Of a DNA stretch of 64,000 nt, positions 9,043 through 20,159 are shown one piece after another. The stretch is from positions 124,001-188,000 of the forward strand of contig CAWKND010000011.1 in NCBI GenBank assembly GCA_963850915.1. Direction: 5' to 3'. Position 1 is the first letter of the stretch, and each line of letters opens with the position of its first letter. The DNA comes from CAVTWH01 sp963850915. GTDB taxonomy: Bacteria; Actinomycetota; Actinomycetes; Mycobacteriales; Micromonosporaceae. The notes beneath the pieces are model-generated. The model was given only the letters and a program-made list of their open reading frames with translations. It ran no database searches and was not told the DNA's origin. Position numbers and translations under genes: made by a program.

Positions 9043-9943
9043 GTGACCCGCTCTTCCGATGTGCGTGGCCTGATTCCGGTGCTGGCCACGCCTTTCCACC
9101 CCAACGGCGATCTGGACACCGCGAGCCTGCACCGGCTGGTCGAGTTCCAGCTGCAGTCCTTTGTGGACGGTGTGGCCGTGTTCGGCTTCGCCAGTGAGGG
9201 TTTTGCGCTGACCGCCGCCGAGCGGCGGGAAATCCTCCGGGTGGTCACCACGGCCGCCGGCCCGGAGCTGCCCGTCGTGGCCGGGGTCGCCGCCACGGGT
9301 ACCCGCGACGCGGTCGACCAGGCGCGGGCGGCGGCCGATGCGGGGGCGAGCGTGGCGATGGTGGTACCGCCGCACATGGTCAAGCCGAGCGGTCCGCAAC
9401 TCGTCGACTTCTACGGCACCGTGGCGGCCGAGGGCGGCCTGCCGGTGATGGTGCAGGACGCGCCGGCCAGTACCGGCGTGAACATGCCCGTACCGCTTAT
9501 CGTGGAACTGTCCAAACTGGACGGTGTCGAGTCGGTGAAGGTGGAGACCCAGCCCACCGCGCCGAAGATCGGTGCGGTGGTCGACGCCACCGCGCCGGAG
9601 TTCCGCACTCTCGGCGGCCAGAACGCGCTGTTCGTGCTGGAGGAGTACGCCCGTGGCGCGGTCGGTACGATGCCCGCGTCCGAGTTCCCCGACCTGCTGC
9701 TGGGCGCGCTCGCGCTGTGGAACGCGGACGGGCGGGACCGTGCCCGCGACGGAGTTCACCAAGATCCTCCCGTTGGTACGCTTCGGCTTGCAGCCCGGCA
9801 TCGCCTGGTCCATCCACAAGCACGTACTCGTCCGCCGGGGCATCATCGCCTCCGCGACGGTCCGCCCACCCGCCACCGACGCCGACCCGGGTACCCTCCG
9901 CGACCTGGAGTACCTGATGGCCGGCTACGGCTGGACCCGGTGA
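9043..9943 (+). CDS. DapA/NAL-family aldolase or dehydratase (2-keto-3-deoxy-sugar acid type), frameshifted
   Basis: GTG start at 9043 with GGAG six bases upstream. The N-terminal 230 residues form the class I aldolase barrel: VLATPFHPNGDLD, FASEGFALTAAERREI, then VMVQDAPASTGVN in place of the usual YN motif, and the Schiff-base lysine in VESVKVETQP. The frame breaks at about 9732. One base too many is present, and the correct C-terminus (ATEFTKILPLVRFGL to LMAGYGWTR) continues in the next frame to TGA 9943. The surplus base sits at a Gly codon where GGG or GGC both read. In this family 2-keto-3-deoxy acids are cleaved or dehydrated, which fits between the dehydratase and the kinase. The stop overlaps the next GTG (GTGA). 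Confidence 0.78.
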
Positions 9944-10653
9944 ACCGGCGGGTACTCCTGGTCGGTGCCACCTCGCCGATCGGGCTGGCGATCGGGCACG
10001 CCTTCGCAGCCGCCGGTGACCGGGTGGTTGGAGTGGCCCTGGAACCGGCTGCCGACAAGGCTTTCACCGCCGGCCTGGTGTACGACTGCGCCACCTCCGC
10101 CGGCGCCACAGCCGCCGTAACAGCCGCCGCCGAACTGCTCGGCGGGCTCGACGTGCTCGTCCCGGCCGCTGCCGTGATGCCGGTCGCGCCGGCCACCGGG
10201 ACCTCCGACGCGCAGTGGCACGCCGCCCTGGACACCACCCTGTCCGGCGCGTTCTACCTGTGCCGGGCGGCGCTCCCGTTGCTGGGCAACGGTTCCGCAA
10301 TCGTGGCGGTCAGTTCGGTGAACGCCTTCCTGGCCGCGCCCGGGGTACCGGCGTACGCGGCGGCCAAGGCCGGGCTGGAAGGTTTGGTACGCCAGCTCGC
10401 CCTGGAGTACGGCCCCCGTGGCATCCGGGTCAACGCGGTGGCACCCGGCATGATCGGCGGGGCCGGTATCCCGGATGCCGCCGCCGGGTACCCGCTGGGC
10501 CGGGTCGGTGAGCCGGATGAGGTGGCCCAGGCGGTGCTGTTCCTGGCCGGTGCCGGCTTCGTCACCGGCGTCACGCTGCCGGTCGACGGTGGTCTCTCGA
10601 TCGCCTCCCCCGCCGCGTTCCTGCGCGACGACCTGCGGGCCAGGTGGCTGTGA
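9940..10653 (+). CDS. SDR-family oxidoreductase
   Basis: 237 residues from GTG 9940, overlapping the previous stop by four bases. NAD(P) motif GATSPIGLAIG, catalytic Ser (IVAVSSVNAF) and YxxxK (YAAAKAGLEG) are present, and it ends in the typical LPVDGG. It is somewhat short but complete. It belongs to the dehydratase-aldolase-kinase operon and probably oxidises or reduces a pathway sugar. Its own stop TGA overlaps a GTG that may start the kinase. Confidence 0.88.
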   Translation: MNRRVLLVGATSPIGLAIGHAFAAAGDRVVGVALEPAADKAFTAGLVYDCATSAGATAAVTAAAELLGGLDVLVPAAAVMPVAPATGTSDAQWHAALDTTLSGAFYLCRAALPLLGNGSAIVAVSSVNAFLAAPGVPAYAAAKAGLEGLVRQLALEYGPRGIRVNAVAPGMIGGAGIPDAAAGYPLGRVGEPDEVAQAVLFLAGAGFVTGVTLPVDGGLSIASPAAFLRDDLRARWL

Positions 10654-10693
10654 CCAGCGAGTTCTCGCGCCTCCCCGTCGCCGCGGCCGCGGC

Positions 10694-10725
<32 letters not shown>

Positions 10726-10740
10726 CCCAGGCTGGACGTC

Positions 10741-11691
10741 GTGGGGTTCGGCGAGGCGATGGTACTGGTGGCACCGGCCGACGGGCAGCCACTGGAGTCG
10801 GCGCAGGCGGCCGGGCTGCACGTGGCGGGTGCGGAGCTGAACGTGTGCGCCGCCGCCCGCTCGCTCGGTGCCCGGGCCGGCTTCGCCAGCCGGGTGGGCG
10901 CCGATCCGCTGGGCCGGCGGGTACGCGCCGCGGCCACCGCACTGGGCGTGGACACCAGCCTGCTGGCCGACTCCGACACGGCACCGACCGGCGTGTTCTT
11001 CAAGGACGTCCAGCCGGACGGGGAGCGCCGGGTCTTCTACTACCGGGCCGGCTCGGCAGCCTCCACTATGGACAGTTCCGATGCGCGGCGGGTACTCGCC
11101 AGCCGGCCGGCGACCGTCGTGGTCTCCGGGATCACCGCGGCACTGGGCGACGGGCCGCACCAGGCGGTCAGCGCGCTCCTGCACGGCGCCCGGGCGGCGG
11201 GCGTACGCATCGCACTCGACCCCAACCTGCGCCCGGCACTGGGCCCGGTACCCGACCAGGTGCGCCGGCTGCTGCCGCTGCTGGCGTACGTGGACACCCT
11301 GCTGCTCGGTACCGACGAGGCGGTACACCTGCTCGGTACCGGCGAACCCGCCACTGCGTGCGCAAGAGCCAGTGGGTACGGGGTGGGCGAGACGGTACTG
11401 AAGGCCGGCCCGGACGGCTGCTACGTACCGGTCGACAACGGCGTGTACCACCTGCCTTCGGCGGCAACCGTGGTGCTGGACCCGATCGGTGCGGGCGACG
11501 CCTTCGCGGGTGGGTACCTCGTCGGCCGGGCACGTGGCCTGGCCCCGGTACCCGCCGCCTGGCTCGGTTCGCAGCTCGCCGCCCGGGTGATGGCGACCCT
11601 CGGCGACACCGGCGGCCTGCCCGACCCGTCGCAAGCCACCGAACTCCTGGCGGCTGCCACCCGGTTCGCCGGCAGCACGCAAAAGAACTAG
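10741..11691 (+). CDS. kdgK: PfkB-family sugar kinase, probably 2-keto-3-deoxygluconate-type
   Basis: 316 residues from GTG 10741. Family signature AGAELNVCAAARSLG near the start and DPIGAGDAFAGGYLVG near the end (the GAGD anion hole and catalytic Asp). The usual first strand (LDVVGFGEA) lies partly upstream of this start. A more natural start is GTG 10650, coupled by GTGA to the SDR stop, but that frame needs a one-base correction after the GACGGC repeat. The product would phosphorylate the 2-keto-3-deoxy acid made upstream. The gene meets the lactonase head-on, with the two stop codons sharing CTAG. Confidence 0.82.
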   Translation: MGFGEAMVLVAPADGQPLESAQAAGLHVAGAELNVCAAARSLGARAGFASRVGADPLGRRVRAAATALGVDTSLLADSDTAPTGVFFKDVQPDGERRVFYYRAGSAASTMDSSDARRVLASRPATVVVSGITAALGDGPHQAVSALLHGARAAGVRIALDPNLRPALGPVPDQVRRLLPLLAYVDTLLLGTDEAVHLLGTGEPATACARASGYGVGETVLKAGPDGCYVPVDNGVYHLPSAATVVLDPIGAGDAFAGGYLVGRARGLAPVPAAWLGSQLAARVMATLGDTGGLPDPSQATELLAAATRFAGSTQKN

Positions 11692-12587
11692 CCGCCGTAG
11701 GTACCGACCGGCAGACCGGTGACGTCGCCCGGCCGGTACCGGTAGGTCTTTCCGGCCCCGCCGCCGGGGTGGTCCCGGGCGGCCGTGGTGATTACCAGCT
11801 GGTCCAGGTCCTCGCCGGCGAACGCGCACGAAGTGACGTCGGTCGCCGGCACCGAGACCCGCCGCTCCAGCGCTCCGTCGGCGGTGAAGTGCAGTACCTG
11901 ACCCCCGCCCCAGCAGGCCACCCAGAGCCCACCGGCCGCATCCATACACAGCCCGTCCGGCTTGCCGCCCAGCGGTTCTGAGCCATCAGCCGGGGCGGTG
12001 AAGTCGACAAACGTCCGCCGGTTGGTCATTTCGCCGGTCTCCGGGGAGTAGTCGAAGGCGTCCACCCGGCCCGGCCCGGTGTCGGCGAAGTACATCGTGG
12101 TGCCCTCCGGCGACCAGCCGAGGCCGTTGCCCACGGTCACATCGCCGAGGATCCGGCGCGGGACGGCGGTACCGGGGTCCAGCCGGTACAGCGCGGCGGC
12201 GCCGGGGGTGTTGTCGAGTGCGAGGGTGCCCACGAAGAGCCGGCCGCCCGGATCGGCTTTCGCGTCGTTGGCGCGCACCGCCGGCCCCACCGTCGCGATC
12301 CCCGCTGCCGCGTCGGCTTCGGCGAAGGTACCGAGCATCTGTACCGTCCCGTCCGGATCGGCCAGTACCGGCCCCTCCGCCACGCACAGCACCAGTCCCC
12401 CGCCGGCCCGCAGCACAGCGGCGCTCACCGGCTCGGGGGTGCTGATCTCGCCCCGGTCCCCGGTGGCCACGTCCTGCCACAGCACCCGGCTGGCGGGCAG
12501 GTCCACCCAGCCCACCCGGCCGGTACGCGGGTCGTAGTACGGCCCCTCGCCGAGTGTGCACACCCGGTCGTCGAAGATCTCCAGCAC
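11688..12587 (-). CDS. SMP-30/gluconolactonase-family sugar lactonase
   Basis: 299 residues, a six-bladed beta-propeller. The metal-binding Glu (TLGEGPYYD), Asn (RANDAKADPGGRLFVG), Asn (VGNGLGWSPEG) and Asp (GKPDGLCMDAAGGLW) are all present. The enzymes hydrolyse aldono-lactones to free acids, the step just before the dehydratases of this locus. It converges on the kinase, with a two-base stop overlap. A LacI-box-like sequence lies 80 bp upstream. The C-terminus is normal. Confidence 0.9.
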   Translation of the reverse strand: MLEIFDDRVCTLGEGPYYDPRTGRVGWVDLPASRVLWQDVATGDRGEISTPEPVSAAVLRAGGGLVLCVAEGPVLADPDGTVQMLGTFAEADAAAGIATVGPAVRANDAKADPGGRLFVGTLALDNTPGAAALYRLDPGTAVPRRILGDVTVGNGLGWSPEGTTMYFADTGPGRVDAFDYSPETGEMTNRRTFVDFTAPADGSEPLGGKPDGLCMDAAGGLWVACWGGGQVLHFTADGALERRVSVPATDVTSCAFAGEDLDQLVITTAARDHPGGGAGKTYRYRPGDVTGLPVGTYGG

Positions 12588-12665
12588 AGCCGCAGCCTAG
12601 CCCCGCTCGGAGCGCCAAGCCGGACGATCCGCGCGGGCGGGTAGGGACCGGGCGAGCAAGATCGG

Positions 12666-12679
12666 TTGTAGCGCTCCCA
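12666..12679. promoter_or_regulatory. LacI/CebR-like box upstream of the lactonase
   Basis: TTGTAGCGCTCCCA differs at two positions from TGGGAGCGCTCCCA, the palindrome bound by CebR-type LacI regulators in actinomycetes. It lies 80 bp before the lactonase start. A better copy stands in front of the LacI gene at 32359. The lactonase may belong to that regulon; this is inferred from sequence likeness only. Confidence 0.45.
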
Positions 12680-12899
12680 CTTGGGTGACCTGGGTCACGG
12701 GATTAATCAGACATCGACTTACCTCGTGTTGAAGGGCCGATTACCCATCGTTACGGGGAACCGGACACCCCGGCGCCGCAACCCCAACCGGTGCAACGTT
12801 TCCGGGCCTGGCCACTACTCACAGCCAGATCACAGGGCGTAGCCGTCGGTTACAAATGTTGGTGTCAGCTCCGAACAGGAACTGGTGAGTCGCACAGGG

Positions 12900-13127
12900 C
12901 CACGTCGAATCCTGCCCACCCTGGCGAACTCCCCCCGATCTTTCAGGGCAACGGGCAGGAGCGGGGGAACCACACGTTCTCCGGCGAACACTGCACCCCC
13001 GCAGTGCGTCGCCTCGGGGTGAAGCCGCCCCCCTCCGTACACCGCCCCGCCCCCCGTGGGGCGGTGTACGGAGCCGGCGGCCGGGCCAGCCTTCCGCCCG
13101 AACCCGACAGCTAACTCCGCAGGCGTG
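12900..13127 (+). promoter_or_regulatory. ydaO-yuaA (c-di-AMP) riboswitch in the leader of an NlpC/P60 gene
   Basis: The 555-bp gap before the hydrolase holds the conserved blocks of the actinobacterial ydaO class in order: GTCGAATCCTGCCCACC near 12904, GGGGGAACCAC near 12963, GGGGTGAAGCC near 13016, and the diagnostic 3' end CCGAACCCGACAGCTAAC near 13098-13115, ending in GCAGGCG. A perfect 16-bp hairpin (13033-13073) fills the variable arm. ydaO riboswitches bind c-di-AMP and usually switch off cell-wall hydrolase genes when it is high. The start codon lies about 15 bases after the element. Upstream, 12588-12899 holds the promoter region and no gene I can support. Confidence 0.9.
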
Positions 13128-13142
13128 CCGAAGGGAATCCCC

Positions 13143-13979
13143 GTGCAGCACACCGTCCGTTCGCACCGTGCCCCCTCCTTCTTCTCCAAGAGCCGCCTGG
13201 TCAAGCTCGGCCTCACCGCCTTCGTCGCGGTCGGCGCCACCGCCGCCATCGCCGGCCCGGCCAACGCCGCCACTCCGGTCGAGACCCCCACCGCCACCAT
13301 CTGGGGCAACACCCAGAGCGTCGGCTCCGGCGGGCACGTGGAGATGTGGGCGAAGCTGACCCATCCGGGTACCCAGAGCCGCGTCAACAGCCTGAGCACC
13401 CAGCTCCAGCAGTGGACCAGCAAGGGCTGGAAGACGGTCGCCACCCAGAAGCTGGGCAAGACCGGGTACAACGGCTACAACATCAAGCCGGACATGTCCC
13501 GCAAGTACCGCGTGTTCTTCCCGGGTTGGAAGAAGAACGGCAAGTGGATCTACGCCGCCGCCGTCTCCAACACCTGGGGCGTCACCATGACCCACCCGGC
13601 CGCCGCCGCCGCTGCGCCGGCCGCCTCGGGTACCGGCAACGCGGTTGTCGCCGAGGCCAAGCGGTACCTGGGTCGCAACTACGTGTTCGGCGCCGCCGGC
13701 CCCGGTACCTTCGACTGCTCCGGCCTGACCCAGTACGTGTTCCGCAAGTTCGGCGTCAACCTGCCGCACTCGGCCGCGTCGCAGAAGAACTACGGGCACG
13801 CGGTCTCCGCGAGCCAGGCCCGCGCCGGAGACATCGTCGTCTTCTCCGAGGGCGGCAGCTGGGGCCACGTCGGCATCTACCTGGGCGGCGGCTACATGCT
13901 CGACGCGCCGCACTCCGGTGCCCAGGTCCGGATCGAGAAGGTCTGGCACGACACGGTGGTCTACCGCCGCCTGGTCTGA
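13143..13979 (+). CDS. Secreted NlpC/P60 peptidoglycan endopeptidase
   Basis: 278 residues from GTG 13143, preceded by GAAGGGA. A long Sec signal ends at GPANAA. A non-catalytic beta domain follows (residues 40-150), then an Ala-rich linker and a C-terminal NlpC/P60 domain with catalytic Cys (GTFDCSGLTQYVF), His (SWGHVGIYLG) and a third polar residue His (DAPHSGAQ). Such enzymes cut the D-Glu-meso-DAP bond in wall peptides. The ydaO riboswitch directly upstream ties it to c-di-AMP and osmotic or wall control. A strong hairpin follows the stop. Confidence 0.93.
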   Translation: MQHTVRSHRAPSFFSKSRLVKLGLTAFVAVGATAAIAGPANAATPVETPTATIWGNTQSVGSGGHVEMWAKLTHPGTQSRVNSLSTQLQQWTSKGWKTVATQKLGKTGYNGYNIKPDMSRKYRVFFPGWKKNGKWIYAAAVSNTWGVTMTHPAAAAAAPAASGTGNAVVAEAKRYLGRNYVFGAAGPGTFDCSGLTQYVFRKFGVNLPHSAASQKNYGHAVSASQARAGDIVVFSEGGSWGHVGIYLGGGYMLDAPHSGAQVRIEKVWHDTVVYRRLV

Positions 13980-13999
13980 GCAACGGTTTGACTCCCGAA

Positions 14000-14029
14000 G
14001 GGGGCGCGCCCGGTCACGGGCGTGCCCCC
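14000..14029 (+). terminator. Terminator hairpin after the NlpC/P60 gene
   Basis: A 13-bp G/C stem (14000-14012 with 14017-14029, one G-T pair) closed by the loop GTCA, 20 bases after the stop. No long T-run, as usual in high-GC actinomycetes. Confidence 0.75.
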
Positions 14030-14256
14030 CTCGCCGTTTCGCCGGGGTACCCGCGCGGGAGCGCGCCCATCCGCCGCCAAGAACCGCGCCGCCGCACTGC
14101 GCGAGTTCCTGACTCGCGGGTATTCTTTCCCCGGATCTGGTGCCGGCGCGGGTGAGTACGCCCGCCCCTACCGGACCCCCCACTGATAAAGCGTTGCCTA
14201 TCCCCGTCCCCGGGTCTGGGACGGTCCCCCGATGCCAGGTGAGAGAGGATCGCGTA

Positions 14257-14307
14257 ATGCGCGCCGTACCCCCTGGTGGCCCCCGACCCCCTGGTGGCCC
14301 ACGGTGA
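14257..14307 (+). CDS. 16-residue leader ORF translationally coupled to the PP2C gene
   Basis: ATG 14257 is preceded by GAGAGAGG at an 8-base spacing, the best ribosome-binding site in this stretch. It encodes a Pro/Gly-rich peptide (MRAVPPGGPRPPGGPR) built from two copies of CCCCCTGGTGGCCC. Its TGA overlaps the GTG at 14304, the likely start of the phosphatase. The peptide may have no function beyond loading ribosomes onto the next gene, or it may act as a Pro-rich attenuator. Too short for normal gene calling, so the evidence is positional only. Confidence 0.45.
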   Translation: MRAVPPGGPRPPGGPR

Positions 14308-15523
14308 ACCCGACCGACCTCGCGGCGCCGGCGTCGGCGCCCCGGCTGCTGCCGGCCGGCCCGCCCCGAGTGCTCGACGAGCGCCTGCGGGTCCTGCTGG
14401 TCGAGGACGACGAGGGCGATGCCTTCCTCGTCAGCGAACTGCTGGAGGAGGCCGACGCGCCGATCACGATGTCCGTGGCGACCACCATGCGCGCCGCGCT
14501 CAGCCAGCTCGACCAGGTCGACTGCGTGCTACTGGACCTCAACCTGCCGGACGCCCACGGCCTGGAGGGGCTGCGGCTGCTGCTCCAGGAGGCCGGCCCG
14601 GACCTGGCCGTGTGCGTACTGACCGGCCTCTCCGACGAGCATCTCGGTACCGAGGCGGTCACCGTCGGTGCCCAGGACTACCTGGTCAAGGGCTTCGTCG
14701 ACGGCAAGCTGCTGACCCGTTCGATCCGGTTCGCGGTGGAGCGGCGTCGCGCCGAACAAGCGGGGGTACGCCTGCTGGAGGCGGAACTGCTCCAGCGCGA
14801 GTCGGCCCGGCTGGAGCGCGGCCTGCTCCCCCAGCCACTCATCTCCACGGGAGCCGTGGCACTGCACAAGTTCTACCGTCCCGGCCGCAGCCGGGCACTG
14901 CTCGGCGGCGACTTCTACGACGCCGTACAGACCGGGCCGGAGCGGCTGGCCCTGCTCGTCGGCGACGTCTGCGGACACGGAGCCGAGGAGGCCGCGCTCG
15001 GTGTCACCTTGCGGGTGGCCTGGCGGGCGCTGACCCTGGCCGGCGTGGCCGACTCCCCGCTGCTGAAAGCGGTGGAGCAGGTACTGGTCAGCGAGCGCCG
15101 GGCCGAGGAGATCTTCGCCACGCTCGCCACCGCGACCGTCGACCTGGCCGCCGGCACAGCCTGGGTATACAAGTGCGGCCACCCGCCACCCCTGCTGATC
15201 GTGGGCGACCAGGTCACCCCAATCGACCGGATCCAGTCGATCGCGCTCGGCATGGTCCCGGTACAGAACTGGGCGCCGGACACCTTCGCGCTGCCGCCCG
15301 GCGACTGGTCGCTGATGATCTACACCGACGGGATCATCGAGGGGCGCAGCGCCGGTGGCCGGCTCGGTGTCGACGGCCTGTGCGAGCTGGTCAGCCGGTA
15401 CCGCAGCGCCGGGAACCCGCTGGCCACCATGCCCGACTGGCTGGTCAGCCAGGCCGAGGAGCGCAACAACGGCCCGCTCGCCGACGATGTCGCCATGCTG
15501 CTGCTGACGAGGGAAAGCAACGG

Positions 15524-15527
<4 letters not shown>
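14304..15527 (+). CDS. Receiver-PP2C (SpoIIE/RsbU-type) serine phosphatase
   Basis: GTG 14304 is chosen because it overlaps the stop of a leader ORF with a good ribosome site; an ATG at 14232 in frame has none. The N-terminus is a CheY-like receiver (VLLVEDDEGD acidic pocket, phospho-Asp in CVLLDLNLPD, Lys in DYLVKGF). A helical linker leads to a PPM phosphatase domain (LLGGDFYDAV, GDVCGHGAEEA, YTDGIIEGR, LADDVAMLLL) with all metal-binding Asp residues. Such proteins dephosphorylate anti-sigma-factor antagonists. The stop overlaps the kinase start by ATGA, so phosphatase, kinase and receiver form one coupled signalling operon. Confidence 0.92.
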
Positions 15528-17115
<1,588 letters not shown>

Positions 17116-17119
<4 letters not shown>

Positions 17120-17568
17120 CCATGCTCGAACCCGAGGTGGTGTTCCCCATCGAAGTCCTACTCGTCGAGGACGACCCCGGCGACGTGCTGATGACGCGCG
17201 AAGCCTTCGAGGAGCACAAGCTACGCAACCGGCTCAACGTGGTCAGCGACGGCGACGAGGCCCTGTCCTACCTGCGCCAGGAGGGCGTACACCGGGACGC
17301 GCCCCGGCCCGACCTGATCCTGCTCGACCTGAACCTGCCCCGGCGCGACGGCCGGGAAGTGCTCGCGGAGATCAAGAACGACCCGGAGCTGCGCCGCATC
17401 CCGGTGGTCGTACTCACCACCTCGCAGGCCGACGAGGACATCCTGCGCAGCTACCAACTGCACGCCAACGCCTACGTCACCAAGCCGGTCGACTTCAACC
17501 GCTTCGTCAACGTAGTCAAGCAGATCGACGAATTCTTCGTCTCCGTCGTCAAACTGCCGCCGCGCTAG
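17116..17568 (+). CDS. Single-domain response regulator (Rcp1/CheY type)
   Basis: 150 residues. GTG 17116 lies seven bases after GAGGAGG; ATG 17122 in frame is the alternative. Acidic pocket VLLVEDDPGD, phospho-Asp in LILLDLNLPRRDG, Thr/Ser in VVLTTSQAD, and Lys in AYVTKPVDF. It has no output domain. Rcp1-type receivers follow phytochrome-like kinases and act as phosphate carriers or protein-interaction switches. As the last gene of the coupled phosphatase-kinase operon, it may compete with the phosphatase receiver for phosphate. Confidence 0.92.
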
Positions 17569-17578
17569 GTGGAAGTTG

Positions 17579-17645
17579 CAAGATCGCGACGAGATCGGCG
17601 GATGTGAAGTGGGACTTCACGTTCGCGGATCTCGTCGCGATCTTG
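17579..17645. repeat. Nested palindromic element A (bidirectional terminator-like)
   Basis: Outer arms 17579-17596 and 17628-17645 are perfect 18-base complements (CAAGATCGCGACGAGATC and its reverse). Inside lies a second hairpin, GTGAAGT-GGG-ACTTCAC (17604-17620). The element fills the whole gap between the convergent receiver and aminotransferase genes, so it can terminate both. Its plan matches the element at 34581-34649, which suggests a dispersed repeat family. Confidence 0.8.
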
Positions 17646-17646
17646 A

Positions 17647-18872
<1,226 letters not shown>

Positions 18873-18876
<4 letters not shown>

Positions 18877-19667
18877 TGGCCCCGTACCTCCAACGTGCAG
18901 CACTTCGGGCCGCCACCGGCCTTGCGCAGCTCCGACAAATCTACGCCGAACACCCGGTAGCCCTCTTCGATCAGGCGCGCGGTCAGGTACTCCGCCTGCA
19001 CGGGCAGGACGACCCGGCGCCCGTCGGAGACGGCGTTGAGCCCGAGTACGACGGCGTCGGCCTCGCTGGCCAGGATCGCGTCCGGGAACAGCTGCCGCAG
19101 TACCGCCTGGCTGCCGGGCGAGAACGCCGCCGGGTAGTAGGCGACGCCGGCGGCTCCGCCGAGTACGCAGAGCGCGGTGTCCAGGTGGTAGAAGCGCGGG
19201 TCGACGAGCTGCAGGGTGATCGTCGGCCGGCCGAACAGCTCCTGCGCCTGGGCGTGCGCCGCCAACTCGGTCCGGAAGCCGGTACCCGCCAACAGGTACG
19301 AGGGCGTCAGCAGCAGATCGCCTTCGCCCTCGTTGTCGCACTTGGCCTCGTGCGTGTCAAAACCGTTGCTGGCAAACCACTCCAGGTAGGCCGGCCCCTC
19401 GGCGGCCCGCTCCGGGTAGCGGAACTGCACGCCCAGTACGGCTCCGTCGACCACGGTCGCGCCGTTGGCCGCGAACACCATGTCCGGCAGGCCGGGCAGC
19501 GGGTCGATGAAGTCGACGGTGTGGCCGAGCCGGCGGTACGTGGCCACCAGGCTCTCCCACTGGGCAATGGCCAGCTCCGCGTCGACCGGGGCGCTCGGGT
19601 CCATCCAGGGGTTGATCGCGTAGTCGACCGCGAAGTACGTCGGCCGGCACATGAGGTATCGCCGCAT
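18873..19667 (-). CDS. ddaH: Dimethylarginine dimethylaminohydrolase (DDAH)/amidinotransferase-fold enzyme
   Basis: 264 residues, the normal DDAH length. Guanidino-enzyme motifs: FAANGATVVDG near residue 66, EGEGDLLLTPSYLLAG (substrate Glu/Asp), the catalytic His in FYHLDTALCVLGG and the catalytic Cys near the C-terminus (GGGPKCCTLEV). The enzyme hydrolyses methylated arginine (or arginine) to citrulline and an amine. Coupling with ornithine aminotransferase makes an arginine-derivative salvage pair. Nothing in the sequence separates dimethylarginine from arginine as substrate. Confidence 0.88.
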
Positions 19668-19771
19668 GCCTCGAACCTATGGCGACCAGCGCGCAACAAC
19701 CATCCGCATTCCTTGCTCATTACCAGCGATCTGTTGCGTCCCTCGCCTATGTCACGGCGCTTCGTTAACCG

Positions 19772-19993
19772 TTAACCGACCGGCAGCTCGGTCCAGCCGT
19801 CGGTCTCCGACATCAGGTCCCGGACGACGTCGAGCGCGGCATCCTCCGACCCGCACTCGATCCAGCGGACCTGGCCTTCGACGCCACCCTTGCGCGCCTC
19901 CACCCACCACTGCTCGCCGTCCACATGTACCAGTAGATCTCGCCGGGCCAGCCGGCCCCACCGCCCGTTCCACCAGAACTTCCGTCGCTCCAT
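19772..19993 (-). CDS. Small conserved hypothetical protein
   Basis: 73 residues from ATG 19993; an ATG at 20011 would add six. There is no strong ribosome-binding site at either. The sequence is basic and Trp-rich at the start (RRKFWWNGRWGRLARRDL), then LVHVDGEQWWVEARKGG, and ends acidic. It has no signal or membrane segment. I recall similar short proteins in other actinomycetes but know no function. It stands alone between the DDAH gene and the chitinase island. Confidence 0.55.
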   Translation of the reverse strand: MERRKFWWNGRWGRLARRDLLVHVDGEQWWVEARKGGVEGQVRWIECGSEDAALDVVRDLMSETDGWTELPVG

Positions 19994-20127
19994 CTGCAGA
20001 GTCGAACACATGTACGACGATCACCGGTTACCGACCCCCGCGATGACCACGGTATATGCACATTCATCACAGCAAGGCAACTCCTTGTTTCGATGTTCGG
20101 GGGCTGCTATACATCGTCCATCAACAA

Positions 20128-20140
20128 TAAAGTTTCTTTA
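20128..20140. promoter_or_regulatory. A/T-rich inverted repeat upstream of the first chitinase
   Basis: TAAAG-TTT-CTTTA, a perfect 5-bp inverted repeat in an unusually A/T-rich patch (20120-20146), sits 20 bp before the GTG start. Its place right in front of the ribosome site suggests an operator or part of the promoter for the chitinase pair. Confidence 0.45.
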
Positions 20141-20159
20141 CTTAAAGCAGGAGGAGGAC

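Noticed and set aside
12819..14183. 454-codon minus-strand frame over the riboswitch and NlpC gene
   Set aside because: No domain; it covers a well-supported riboswitch and gene on the other strand.
20128..20140. DasR site for the chitinases
   Set aside because: No sequence close to the known DasR palindrome (ACTGGTCTAGACCAGT type) was found near any of the three chitinase starts.
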